A stretch of DNA of 38,107 nucleotides from Phenylobacterium sp. Lineage in GTDB: Bacteria; Pseudomonadota; Alphaproteobacteria; Caulobacterales; Caulobacteraceae. Under the pieces are notes generated by a model. That model was not told the DNA's origin. It saw only the letters and a list, made by a program, of their open reading frames with translations, and searched no databases. The stretch is taken from positions 1 through 38,107 of the forward strand of contig NZ_JAEUMN010000034.1 in assembly GCF_016793225.1 (NCBI RefSeq), written 5' to 3'. A program made the translations under genes and the position numbers. Below, piece by piece: positions 26,114 through 35,093 of this stretch (within the stretch, counting starts at the first letter, position 1; each line of letters opens with the position of its first letter).

Positions 26114-28141
26114 ATGCCGCTTAGAACCGCCGTCGCAGCCGGCCTGGCCCTGGCCGTCGCGCTCTCGGCGCCGGCGCTCGCGGCGACCCACAGGTACGTC
26201 GTCATCGCCAACGGCGAGAAGGTGGGTCATCTGACCGCCGACGTGCAGGGGCGCACGACGCGGGTCGACTACGCGGTCTCGAACAACGGCCGCGGCCCCA
26301 AGGCCCGCGAGACGATCGAGGCGGACGCCGGGGGCCTGCCCGTAGCCTGGACCATCGAGGGCGAGAGCCTGTTCGGCAGCCCCGTGGCCGAGCGCTACGC
26401 GTGGCGCGCCGGCGAGGCCGAATGGACCAGCCAGGCGGACAAGGGCCGGGTCTCCGCGCCCCGGCCGCTGCTCTACATCGGCAACGACGTCAGTCCCTGG
26501 ATGCTGGGCGTCTATGTGAAGGCGCTGCTGAAGGCTCCCGGCCGCACGCTGCCCGTGCTGCCGTCGGGACAGCTGCGGCTGAGCGAGGTGCGCCGGACCA
26601 CCGTGGGCGCGGGCAAGCGGGCGGTCCCGGTCACCGTCTACGAGCTGGCCGGCATCGACCTGGCCCCGGACTACATCCTGGTGGACGGAAAGGGCGAGCT
26701 GTTCGCGGTGGGCGGCCTGATCCGCGAGGGGTACGAGGCCGAGGTCCCGAAGCTGGACGCCCTGAAGCGCGAGATCAGCCTGGCGCGGGCGCAAGAGGCG
26801 CAGGCGAAGCTGGCGCATCGCTTCGGCGGGCCGGTGCGGATCCGCAACGTGCGCGTCTTCGATCCGGTGTCGATGACGCTGAGCGCCGACCTGAAGACCG
26901 TGGTGGTGTTCAAGGACCGCATCACCGGCGTGCTCGCCAACGACACGCCAGGCCCGCCGCCGAAGGGCGAGGCGGTGATCGACGGGCAGGGCGGGACGCT
27001 GATGCCCGGCCTGCACGACATGCACTCGCACACCAGCCTGTCGTCAAACCTGTTCAACCTCGCGGCCGGGGTGACCGCGACCCGCGACCAGGGCAACGAC
27101 AACGAAGAGCTGCTGTCCATGCTGGACGGGCTGGCCGCCGGCCGGCTGGCGGGCCCGCGGATCGTGCGCAACGGGTTCCTGGAGGGCCGCAGCCCCTATT
27201 CGGCGCGGCTGGGGTTCGTGTCGGACACGCTGGAGGACGCGCTCGCGCGGGTCCGCTGGTACGCCGACCACGGCTACTGGCAGGTCAAGATCTACAACAG
27301 CTTCAACCCCGACTGGGTGGCCCCCGTGGCGGCCGAGGCCAAGCGGCTCGGGATGGGGGTGACGGGCCACGTGCCGGCCTTCTCGTCGCCCGACCGGGTG
27401 ATCCGGGACGGCTACGACGACATCGCCCACATCAACCAGCTGATGCTGGGCTGGATCCTGGACCCAAAGGAGGACACCCGCACGCCCCTGCGGCTGACCG
27501 GCATGGCGCGCGGCAAGGACCTGGACCTGAGGTCCGAGCGCGTCCAGTCGACCGTGCGGCTGATGAAGGCCCGCGGGACCGCGCTGGACACCACGGCGAT
27601 GATCCTGGAGCGGCTGATGCTCTCGCGGGCGGGCCAGGTGCAGGCGGGCGACCAGCCGTACCTGGACCATGTGCCGATCGGCTACCAGCGCTACCGCAGG
27701 CGCAGCTTCGTCACGATCCGCACCCCGCAGGACGACGCCGACTACCAGGCCGGCTACCGCAAGGTGCTCGAGGTGTTGAAGATGCTGGACGACGCGGGCA
27801 TTCAGCTGCTGCCGGGCACCGACGACGGCACGGGGTTCTCCAGCCTGCGGGAGATGGAGGTCTATGTCGCGGCGGGCATCCCGGCCGGCCGGGCGCTCTA
27901 TCTGGGCACCCTGGGCGCCGAACGCTACTTCCGGCGCGACCACGAGGCGGGCAGCATCGAACGCGGCAAGCTGGCCGACCTGATCCTGGTGGACGGCGAC
28001 CCGGTGGCGAACATCTCGGCGCTGAGGAAGACCCGCATGACGATGGTCGGCGGGGTGGTCTACTACCCGGCGGAGATCTACGAGCACCTGGCGATCCGGC
28101 CGTTCGCGCCGCCGCCGCCCGTGACGAAGGCCGCGCCGTGA
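26114..28141 (+). CDS. Exported amidohydrolase with extra N-terminal domain
   Basis: This 675-residue protein has a Sec signal peptide (cut near PALA, residue 23) and then two parts. Residues about 25-245 form a beta-rich domain of unknown function (YVVIANGEKVGHLTADV, then repeated strands). Residues about 255-650 form an amidohydrolase TIM barrel: PGLHDMHSH (His304, His306), Lys392 in WQVKIYNSF, His419 in GHVPAF, His439 in DIAHINQ and Asp570 in PGTDDGTG. These match the metal ligands of the imidazolonepropionase/Xaa-Pro-dipeptidase-like branch, including the possible carboxylated lysine. I infer cleavage of dipeptides or N-acyl amino acids in the periplasm. It heads a three-gene operon; its stop overlaps the next GTG (GTGA). 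Confidence 0.87.
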   Translation: MPLRTAVAAGLALAVALSAPALAATHRYVVIANGEKVGHLTADVQGRTTRVDYAVSNNGRGPKARETIEADAGGLPVAWTIEGESLFGSPVAERYAWRAGEAEWTSQADKGRVSAPRPLLYIGNDVSPWMLGVYVKALLKAPGRTLPVLPSGQLRLSEVRRTTVGAGKRAVPVTVYELAGIDLAPDYILVDGKGELFAVGGLIREGYEAEVPKLDALKREISLARAQEAQAKLAHRFGGPVRIRNVRVFDPVSMTLSADLKTVVVFKDRITGVLANDTPGPPPKGEAVIDGQGGTLMPGLHDMHSHTSLSSNLFNLAAGVTATRDQGNDNEELLSMLDGLAAGRLAGPRIVRNGFLEGRSPYSARLGFVSDTLEDALARVRWYADHGYWQVKIYNSFNPDWVAPVAAEAKRLGMGVTGHVPAFSSPDRVIRDGYDDIAHINQLMLGWILDPKEDTRTPLRLTGMARGKDLDLRSERVQSTVRLMKARGTALDTTAMILERLMLSRAGQVQAGDQPYLDHVPIGYQRYRRRSFVTIRTPQDDADYQAGYRKVLEVLKMLDDAGIQLLPGTDDGTGFSSLREMEVYVAAGIPAGRALYLGTLGAERYFRRDHEAGSIERGKLADLILVDGDPVANISALRKTRMTMVGGVVYYPAEIYEHLAIRPFAPPPPVTKAAP

Positions 28142-29844
28142 GGCTGGCCGTGGCGATCCTGTCGGGGCTGATGGCCGTCGTGCTCGGGACGGGCGCCGCG
28201 GCGGCCGAGCCCCCGAAGCGGCTGGACGTGGTGCTGACGCCGCACGCCGCCGGCGGCGAGGGCAGCCATCTCGGCGTCCGGATGACCCTGGAGGCGCCGG
28301 GGCTGAAGGCCGGCGATCCGCTGGTGCGGCTGCCGATCCGGCTGGTGGGCATCCCGACGCCGCCGTGGCCGGCGGACGCCGTCGAGGCGCGCGACGACCG
28401 GGGACCGATCCCGCTGTCGCAGGCCGAAGAGCCCCCGACGCCGCAGGGGGTCTACCGCCGCTGGATCGTGGGCCGGGCGAGCGCCGGGGACGTTGTGGTG
28501 AGCTACCGCGCGCCGCCCCGACGGGTGACGGCGGCCACCAACAACGGCCCGCTGTTCGACCTGCGCGAGGAGAACGGCGGCTTCGCCGGCTCGGGCAACG
28601 GCTTCTTCGCCGCCCCGGCCGCGCCTGGACCCTGGCGAGTCCGGCTGAGCTGGGACCTGTCGGCGGCCCCCAAGGGCTCGCGCGGCGTCTGGTCGCTGGG
28701 CGAGGGGACCGTCGAGACGGTGATCCCCTCCGACGTGCTGCAGTTCAGCTACTACTACGTGGGGCCGCTGAAATCCTATCCGCCGGACCCCGGCTCGGGC
28801 TTCGACGTCTACTGGCTGTCCGAGCCGCCGTTCGACCCCAACGAGCTGGGCGCCAAGCTGAAGGCCCTCTACGGCGGCATGGCGGCCTTCTTCGGCGACA
28901 GGGGCGGGAGCTACCGCGTCTTCGCGCGGCAGAATCCCTACAAGGGCACGGGCGGCACCGGCCTCGCACGGTCGTTCATGTTCGGCTACCACCTGCCGGC
29001 GAAGCCCACGGTCGACAGCCTGCAGGGGCTCCTGGCCCACGAGATGGCCCACACCTGGCCGGGGATGCAGGGCGATCACGGGGAGACCGCCTGGTACTCG
29101 GAAGGCATGGCCGAGTACTATTCGACGGTGCTGTCGTGGCGCGCGGGGGCGATCAGCACGGGACGGCTGCTGGAGACCTTCAACGAGCGCGCGACGGCCT
29201 ACTATTCGAACCCCTACGTGCGCGCCTCGAGCCCCGAAGCGGCGAAGAGGTTCTGGACGGATCCCGTGGCGCAGACCGTGCCGTACGGCCGGGGCTGGCT
29301 CTACCTGCAGCAGGTGGACGCGGCGGTGCGGGAGGCCTCGGGCGGCCGGCGCAGCCTGGACGACCTCGCCAAGGCGATGCGCCGGCGCCAGGACGCCGGC
29401 GAGCCCTATGGCGTCGCGCAGTGGCTGGAGCTCGTGGGGGCCGAGATCGGGCCGGTGGCGGCCACGGCCGGATACGAACGGATGGTGCGCGGCGACCTGC
29501 TGATCCCGCCGTCCGGGCTGTATGCGCCGTGCCTCGTGGTGCGGCCGCAGGCGGTGCGGCCGTTCCAGCTGGGCTTCGCGCGGGCTTCCCTGAACGACGA
29601 CCGCGTGGTGCGCGACCTGGAGCCCGGTTCGGCGGCCGACCAGGCGGGCGTGCGCAACGGCGACGTCATCGTCGAGGCGAGCGACATCAGCGAGGTGCGC
29701 AAGGACGAGACGCGGCCGCTGATCCTCACCCTGCGGCGGGGCGACGCCACGACGACCGTGAGCTACCTGCCGCGCGGCGCGCCCGCGGAGGGCTATCGCT
29801 GGTCGCGCGATCCGAACACGCCCGACAACGCCTGCCGCTTCTAG
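28138..29844 (+). CDS. Exported M61-like gluzincin peptidase with C-terminal PDZ, copy 2
   Basis: This 568-residue paralogue of the gene at 21221 has exactly the same length. Zinc ligands are HEMAH (His301, Glu302, His305) and Glu322 in WYSEGMAEYY, and the PDZ loop is LEPGSAADQAGVRNGDV. The last residues (DNACRF) supply Cys566, which with Cys465 mirrors the pair in copy 1. The signal peptide is cut near GAAAAE. It starts at a GTG overlapping the amidohydrolase stop (GTGA), and the permease follows 7 bases after its stop. Between the zinc ligands it has a four-residue longer insert with QGDHGE, so the two copies may differ in specificity. Confidence 0.83.
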   Translation: MRLAVAILSGLMAVVLGTGAAAAEPPKRLDVVLTPHAAGGEGSHLGVRMTLEAPGLKAGDPLVRLPIRLVGIPTPPWPADAVEARDDRGPIPLSQAEEPPTPQGVYRRWIVGRASAGDVVVSYRAPPRRVTAATNNGPLFDLREENGGFAGSGNGFFAAPAAPGPWRVRLSWDLSAAPKGSRGVWSLGEGTVETVIPSDVLQFSYYYVGPLKSYPPDPGSGFDVYWLSEPPFDPNELGAKLKALYGGMAAFFGDRGGSYRVFARQNPYKGTGGTGLARSFMFGYHLPAKPTVDSLQGLLAHEMAHTWPGMQGDHGETAWYSEGMAEYYSTVLSWRAGAISTGRLLETFNERATAYYSNPYVRASSPEAAKRFWTDPVAQTVPYGRGWLYLQQVDAAVREASGGRRSLDDLAKAMRRRQDAGEPYGVAQWLELVGAEIGPVAATAGYERMVRGDLLIPPSGLYAPCLVVRPQAVRPFQLGFARASLNDDRVVRDLEPGSAADQAGVRNGDVIVEASDISEVRKDETRPLILTLRRGDATTTVSYLPRGAPAEGYRWSRDPNTPDNACRF

Positions 29845-29851
29845 GGGACCC

Positions 29852-31171
29852 ATGACCGACCAGCTCCGCCACGGCGTCCGCCTGATCGACCTCGTCATGC
29901 TGGGGGCAGGGACGGCCATCGGCGCCTCGATCTTCTCGGTGCTGGGACCGGCGGCGCAGGTGGGCCGCGAGGGCATCCTGGCGGCGTGCCTGCTGGCGGC
30001 GCTGCCGATGGTGCTGTTCGGGCTGGTCTACGCCTACATGGCCTCGGCCGTGCCGCGCACCGCCGCCTCCTTCGAGTGGCAACGGCAGTTCACCCATCCG
30101 CTGATCGCCTTCGGGATCGTCTGGCTGCGGATCCTGTCGAACGCCGTGGTGATGATCGTGCTGGGCACGGTGCTGGTGAACTACCTCGGCAAGGTGGCGC
30201 CCGTTCCAGGCAAGCCCGTGATGTTCGTCCTGTTCCTGGCGGTCTTCGCGCTGAACTACCTGGGCGTGGCCATAGCGGCCCGGGCGCAGACGGTGATGAT
30301 GCTGCTGCTGCTTGGGGTGTTCGCCGTGTTCGTGGCCGCGGGCGCGCCCCACCTGAAGCCGCAGCTCGTCGCGGACTCGGTCGGCGTGGGCTGGGTTCCC
30401 ATCGTCGCGGCGCTGCCCCTGATGATCCAGCTGTTCCTGGGCATCGAAACCACCACCGAGGTGGGCGAGGAGGTGGCCGATCCGAAGCGGGTCGTGCCGC
30501 TGGCCCTGGGGCTCGCGCTGCTGCTGACGGTGGCCGTCTACCTCGCCATCGCGTTCACGGCGCTGTCGCTGGTGGGCGCCGACGGGCTGGCGGCCAGCGA
30601 CGCCCCGCTGCTGACGGCGGCCGAGGCGGCGCTCGGGGGCTGGGCGGCGCCCGTGATCGTGACGGCCGCCGTGCTGGCGCTCGCCAAGTCGATGAACGCG
30701 GTGTTCCTGGTGTTCGCGCGGTTCCTCTACGCCATGGGCCGGGCGGGCGTGCTGCCCGCGCCCCTCGGCCGCATCCATCCGCGGTTCGGAACGCCGCACG
30801 TGGCGACGATGGTGGCCTTCGCGGCCTGCTGCCTGGGCCTGTTCCTCCCGTCCAGCCTGCTGTTCCTGCTGCTGGCGGTGAACATCCCGACGATGATGAA
30901 GTACCTCGGCTCGTGCCTCGCGGCCTACAACGTGGCCCGACGTCATCCCGAGATCCACGCCCAGGCGCGGCTGCGGTTCGGGCGGACGACCGTGCGGACG
31001 CTGTCGGTCCTGGGCATGATCGCCGCGGCGGTCATCGCGTCGGTCGGGATCACCTCCGACTGGCGGCCATATGTGCTGCTGGCCGGCTGGCTGGCGGCGG
31101 GGCTGCTCTACTACCGCTTCCGTCGCCACGCCCCGGGCGTCGAGCCCGCCTCACCGAGGTCTCCAGGATAG
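29852..31171 (+). CDS. APC family amino acid permease
   Basis: This 439-residue inner membrane protein belongs to the amino acid-polyamine-organocation (APC) superfamily. The first helix carries LVMLGAGTAIGASIFSVLG, with the unwound Gly-rich segment that binds the amino group of substrates. A later FLGIETTTEVGEEVADPKR is the helix-6 signature. About 12 hydrophobic helices can be counted. It follows the second M61 gene by 7 bases, with AGGGGA before the ATG, so it is the third gene of that operon. It would import the amino acids or small peptides released in the periplasm. The substrate cannot be told from the sequence. Confidence 0.9.
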   Translation: MTDQLRHGVRLIDLVMLGAGTAIGASIFSVLGPAAQVGREGILAACLLAALPMVLFGLVYAYMASAVPRTAASFEWQRQFTHPLIAFGIVWLRILSNAVVMIVLGTVLVNYLGKVAPVPGKPVMFVLFLAVFALNYLGVAIAARAQTVMMLLLLGVFAVFVAAGAPHLKPQLVADSVGVGWVPIVAALPLMIQLFLGIETTTEVGEEVADPKRVVPLALGLALLLTVAVYLAIAFTALSLVGADGLAASDAPLLTAAEAALGGWAAPVIVTAAVLALAKSMNAVFLVFARFLYAMGRAGVLPAPLGRIHPRFGTPHVATMVAFAACCLGLFLPSSLLFLLLAVNIPTMMKYLGSCLAAYNVARRHPEIHAQARLRFGRTTVRTLSVLGMIAAAVIASVGITSDWRPYVLLAGWLAAGLLYYRFRRHAPGVEPASPRSPG

Positions 31172-31298
31172 CGGCGGCGCCTGCAATCTCGGCAGTCGCC
31201 GCAGCCGCCGCATCCCAGCGTTACTTCATAACACATATGGCCTTGCCAACCGGCCCCAACGGCGGGATGAACGGGGACGGCGTGGGTTCGGGGCGTAC

Positions 31299-33701
31299 AT
31301 GAAGAAGCTTGTGTTGACCGCGGTGGCGGTCCTGGCCGGCGTGCTTTCCACGTCGATGGCGCTGGCCGATCCGGTGCAGCAGACCAAGGCGCCCTGGAAG
31401 GACGCCTTCCGGCAGCTCGAGGGCGAAGCGTGGCCGACGCCCACGGACTACCGCGCCGCCAGCGGCGCGCCCGGCCATCGCTACTGGCAGCAGAAGGTCG
31501 ACTACAGGATCCAGGCCCGCCTGGACGAGCCGACGAAGACCGTCTTCGGCAAGGCCACGATCACCTACCGCAACAACTCGCCCGACCGGCTGACCTATCT
31601 CTGGCTCCTGCTGGACCAGAACATCTTCCGCCGGGATTCCATCGCCGAGCGCACGGCGACCGTCGGCGGCTCGGACGAGATCAGCCTGGCCACGCTGAAG
31701 CGCGTGCAGAAGTTCAAGGACTGGGAGGGCGGCTTCAAGATCGCCGCGGTGCGCGACGGATCGGGCCGCGCGCTGCCGCACAAGGTGGTCGATACCCTCA
31801 TGCGCGTGGACCTGCCCCAGAGCCTGCCGTCCGGCGGCGCGGTCAGCTTCACGATCGAATGGTCGTACGCCCTGAACGAGACCAAGGTCACCGGCGCCCG
31901 CGACGGTTACGAGTGCTTCACCCGGCCCGACGAGGACGGCAACTGCCTGTTCCTGGGCGCCCAGTGGTTCCCGCGCCTGGCGCGCTACACCGACTATGAG
32001 GGCTGGCACAACAAGGCCTTCCTGGGCTCGGGCGAGTTCACGCTGGAGTTCGGCGACTACGACGTCTCGCTGACGGTCCCGAACGACCACGTGGTGGCCG
32101 CGACCGGCGACCTGACCAACCCGGGCGCGGTCCTCACGCCGGCCCAGGCGGCGCGCCTGCAGCAGTCGCGCACGGCGAGGGAACCCGTCTACATCGTGAC
32201 GCCGGCCGAGGCGCTGGCGGCCGAAAAGGGCAAGCCCACCGGGACCAGGACTTGGACCTTCCGGGCCCAGAACGTCCGCGACTTCGCCTGGGCCTCCAGC
32301 CGCAAGTTCGTGTGGGACGCCATGGGCGTGCGGCAGGACAGCGCCGAGCAGCCGCTGGTCATGGCCATGAGCTTCTACCCCAAGGAGGCGCGGCCCCTGT
32401 GGGACGCCTGGTCGACCAAGGCGATCGCCCACACCATCCAGGTCTACAACGAGTTCGCCTTCCCCTATCCATACCCCAAGGCCCAGTCGGTCAACGGCAT
32501 CAACGGGGGGATGGAATACCCCATGATGACCTTCAACGGTCCGCGGCCGATCAAGGACCGCAAGACCGGGGACCTGACCTACACCGAGCGCACCAAGGCC
32601 GGCCTGATCGGCGTGATCATCCACGAAGTGGGCCACACCTACTTTCCGATGATCGTGAACTCGGACGAGCGGCAGTGGACCTGGATGGACGAGGGCCTGA
32701 ACTCGTTCCTGCAGTTCCAGGCCGAGAAGCGCTGGTCGAAGGACTTCCCCAGCCGCCGCGGCGAGCCCAAGGACATCGTCGAGTACATGGTCAGCGAGAA
32801 CCAGGTCCCGATCATGACCCAGTCGGACTCGCTGCTGCAGTTCGGCGCGAACAGCTACCACAAGCCGGCGACGGCGCTGGTGATCCTGCGCGAGACGATC
32901 CTGGGCCGGGAGCTGTTCGACAAGGCGTTCCGCGACTACGCCACGCGCTGGCGGTTCAAGGGCCCGACGCCCTACGACTTCTTCCGCACGATGGAGGAGT
33001 CGAGCGGCGTGGACCTCGACTGGTTCTGGCGCGGCTGGTTCTACTCGACCGACCACGTGGACATCGCGCTGGACCGGGTGGTCGCGGGCCAGCTGGAGCC
33101 GGCCGACGCCGACGCCGCGGCCCGGCTGCGGGCGGAGCGCAGGGCCGAGGAGCCGGCCAGCCTGACCGAGAGCCGCAACACCGGCGGCTACGTCGCCGAC
33201 CGCGACCCGAAGGTGCGCGACTACTACGACGCCATCGGCCGCGAGGACGCGACGGCGGCCAGCCGGAAGAAGGCCAAGGCCGCCGACGAGGAGCTGACCC
33301 CGGCCGAGCGGACCGCGCGCAACACGACCGACACCTTCTACCGCTTCCGATTCAGGAACGTCGGCGGGGTGGTGATGCCGGTGATCCTGAAGCTGGACTA
33401 CGCCGACGGCTCCACCGAGACGATCCGGATCCCAGCCGAGATCTGGCGACGCAACAGCGCCGAGGTGACCTGGCAGCACGTGACGGCCAAGACGCTGAAG
33501 AAGGCCGAGATCGACCCGCTGTGGGAGACCGCCGACGCCGACCGCGGCAACAACGTCTACGAAGGCGCGGGCCAGGCCCGGACGCTGAAGGTGAGCGGGC
33601 CGGAGAAGGACGAGGGCGACAAGCTGAAGGACAACGACCTGCGGGTCACGACCGACGGCCTGGACCCGGTCCCGGCGACCAAGGCCGAGGAGAAGAAGTG
33701 A
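31299..33701 (+). CDS. Exported M1 family aminopeptidase
   Basis: This 800-residue zinc aminopeptidase has HEVGHTYFP (His442, Glu443, His446) and Glu465 in WMDEGLNSF, the HExxH-x18-E pattern of family M1. The substrate-binding motif is GGMEYPM (residues 403-409), replacing the classical GAMEN. A Sec signal peptide (cut near MALA, residue 24) sends it to the periplasm. A charged, probably disordered segment (about residues 600-680) separates the catalytic part from a C-terminal beta domain. The leader has no island-type promoter; a small palindrome (GTTACTTCATAAC, 31220-31232) is the only visible element. The stop overlaps the next gene (GTGA). Confidence 0.92.
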   Translation: MKKLVLTAVAVLAGVLSTSMALADPVQQTKAPWKDAFRQLEGEAWPTPTDYRAASGAPGHRYWQQKVDYRIQARLDEPTKTVFGKATITYRNNSPDRLTYLWLLLDQNIFRRDSIAERTATVGGSDEISLATLKRVQKFKDWEGGFKIAAVRDGSGRALPHKVVDTLMRVDLPQSLPSGGAVSFTIEWSYALNETKVTGARDGYECFTRPDEDGNCLFLGAQWFPRLARYTDYEGWHNKAFLGSGEFTLEFGDYDVSLTVPNDHVVAATGDLTNPGAVLTPAQAARLQQSRTAREPVYIVTPAEALAAEKGKPTGTRTWTFRAQNVRDFAWASSRKFVWDAMGVRQDSAEQPLVMAMSFYPKEARPLWDAWSTKAIAHTIQVYNEFAFPYPYPKAQSVNGINGGMEYPMMTFNGPRPIKDRKTGDLTYTERTKAGLIGVIIHEVGHTYFPMIVNSDERQWTWMDEGLNSFLQFQAEKRWSKDFPSRRGEPKDIVEYMVSENQVPIMTQSDSLLQFGANSYHKPATALVILRETILGRELFDKAFRDYATRWRFKGPTPYDFFRTMEESSGVDLDWFWRGWFYSTDHVDIALDRVVAGQLEPADADAAARLRAERRAEEPASLTESRNTGGYVADRDPKVRDYYDAIGREDATAASRKKAKAADEELTPAERTARNTTDTFYRFRFRNVGGVVMPVILKLDYADGSTETIRIPAEIWRRNSAEVTWQHVTAKTLKKAEIDPLWETADADRGNNVYEGAGQARTLKVSGPEKDEGDKLKDNDLRVTTDGLDPVPATKAEEKK

Positions 33702-34198
33702 GGCGGGTCCTGACGGCGATCGGGGCGCTCCTGGCGCTCTCGACGCCGGCGGCGGCGCACCGCGGACACGAGGCGCTGACGGTCGTGGAGATCGACGCGG
33801 CCACCGGCGCCGTCACCGTCACGCACCGCGCCGCCGCCCACGATGTCGAGCCGGCGCTGTCGGTGATCGCGCCGAACGCCCAGCAGAGCCTCGACGACCC
33901 CGACGCCGTGAAGGCGCTGGAGGCCTATGGGGCGCGGGCCTTCCGGCTGTGGGACGCCGACGGCAAGCCGGTCGCGCTCGTCCACCGCCGGACGAACCTC
34001 GCCGGCGACGACGTCGAGCTGGTTTATGCGGGCCAGATGCCGAAGGCCGCCACCCGGGCCGTGACCGTCGACAGCGACCTCCTGGAAGACGCCCACGCCG
34101 ACGAGGAGAACCTCGTCAACGTCCGCCGCGCCGGCGTGACCAAGTCGGCCGAGTTCTACCTGGGCCAGGGGCCGCAGAAGCTGGTCTTCGAGAAGTAG
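33698..34198 (+). CDS. Exported DUF6702 family protein
   Basis: This 166-residue protein matches the DUF6702 family, often encoded beside M1 aminopeptidases. It has a signal peptide cut near PAAAH, giving a mature start at HRGHEALTVVEID. It then has beta strands with TVTHRAAAHDVEPALSV and a final AEFYLGQGPQKLVFEK. Two histidines at the mature N-terminus (HRGH) could bind metal, which is a guess. The GTG start overlaps the M1 stop (GTGA), so the two are made together. A helper or substrate-presenting role for the M1 enzyme is inferred from the pairing only. Confidence 0.82.
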   Translation: MRRVLTAIGALLALSTPAAAHRGHEALTVVEIDAATGAVTVTHRAAAHDVEPALSVIAPNAQQSLDDPDAVKALEAYGARAFRLWDADGKPVALVHRRTNLAGDDVELVYAGQMPKAATRAVTVDSDLLEDAHADEENLVNVRRAGVTKSAEFYLGQGPQKLVFEK

Positions 34199-34265
34199 CG
34201 TCCCGTCCCGGCGCCAGGCGAGGCGGAAGGATCGGGATCGATAGGGAAATCTCGCCGCCGGCCGC

Positions 34266-34342
<77 letters not shown>

Positions 34343-34364
34343 CTGGCCAGGCGGCGAGGCGCGT

Positions 34365-34392
34365 CTTCTAGCGGAAGCGCGGATGAGGGCAA
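34365..34392 (-). promoter_or_regulatory. tRNA-Pro promoter
   Basis: On the minus strand TTGCCC (34392-34387), 14 bases, GCTAGAAG (34372-34365), 22 bases before the tRNA. This fits the Caulobacter housekeeping pattern well. The -35 lies inside the first codons of the divergent gene at 34383. Confidence 0.6.
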
Positions 34393-35072
34393 CGGGAAAG
34401 TTGGCGGCCTTGGCGGCGGGCGTGGCCTGCGTCGCCGGCGAGGCCGCAGCCGCCGACTGCGAACCGCCGGGATGGGTTCGAACGCCAACGGCTTCGGAGC
34501 TGGCCGAGGCCTATCCCAAGACGGCCCGCCAGACTGGCGTCGAAGGCCGCGCGACGCTCGCGTGTCGCTCCGAAGAGGACGGCCGGATGGTCGACTGCTC
34601 GGTCGTCGGCGAGACGCCGGCCGGGCATGGGTTCGGGGCGGCCGCGCTGTCGCTGGTGGGCAGCCTTCGGGGGACACGCCCGTGCCAGGGGGCGTCGAGC
34701 CTTCAGCCCGATGGCGCCCGGTTGACCATGCGCTTCGTGCTGCCACACGCCGAACCCCCGTTCCGTGAGGCGATCTACAGGCGCGACAAGGCCTTCGCCC
34801 GGCTCGGCGCGGCCGGGCCGTACTACCCTGAACGAGCCGCGCGCGTGGGCGCTACGGGCGTCGTCAACATGGACTGCCGGGTCGACGAGCGTGGACGGCT
34901 GAAGGACTGCACCGTCCTCGATGTCTCCACACCTGGCTACGGGTTCGAGTTTGCGGCCGTAAGGATGGCCGAGAAGGGCTGGATGACCGCGGGACCCGAG
35001 AACCTACGCGCGGCGCCGCCCCCGGACCGCCGGTGGAGGTTCCGCGTCATCTTCGACGGGCGGACTCGCTGA
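34383..35072 (+). CDS. Secreted protein with two TonB-C-like repeats
   Basis: This 229-residue protein has a signal peptide (cut near EAAAA, about residue 21) followed by two related domains. Each carries the pattern of TonB C-terminal domains: YPKTARQTGVEGRATLACRS, then GRMVDCSVVGETPAGHGFGAAAL in the first, and YPERAARVGATGVVNMDCRV, then GRLKDCTVLDVSTPGYGFEFAA in the second. Each repeat has a matched cysteine pair (LAC and VDC; MDC and KDC), likely one disulfide each. It has no membrane anchor, so it is not a classic energy transducer. The start lies on top of the tRNA promoter. It ends 21 bases before the converging MBL gene. Confidence 0.8.
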   Translation: MRATGKLAALAAGVACVAGEAAAADCEPPGWVRTPTASELAEAYPKTARQTGVEGRATLACRSEEDGRMVDCSVVGETPAGHGFGAAALSLVGSLRGTRPCQGASSLQPDGARLTMRFVLPHAEPPFREAIYRRDKAFARLGAAGPYYPERAARVGATGVVNMDCRVDERGRLKDCTVLDVSTPGYGFEFAAVRMAEKGWMTAGPENLRAAPPPDRRWRFRVIFDGRTR

Positions 35073-35093
35073 GGTTCGGGCCGTCCCGCCCGT

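Noticed and set aside
26401-28141. Reading the second M61 gene as a 1147-residue protein fused to an upstream extension
   Set aside because: The upstream part is a shadow of the amidohydrolase in another frame. The GTG at 28138 overlaps the amidohydrolase stop and begins a clean signal peptide.
11675-29844. Microcystin-degradation (mlr) genes
   Set aside because: None of the expected partners (a CAAX-type MlrA protease, a beta-lactamase-like MlrB) is present; the peptidase families differ.
10236-31171. Lasso-peptide uptake and isopeptidase cluster, which in this order also has a TonB receptor and a serine peptidase
   Set aside because: No precursor, B or C biosynthesis genes are seen, and the serine enzymes are S10 type (NGGPG and GESYG motifs), not the S9-type isopeptidases of those clusters.
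34199-34265. Second tRNA or small RNA next to tRNA-Pro
   Set aside because: No cloverleaf or convincing hairpin with a T tract could be found in the short gap.
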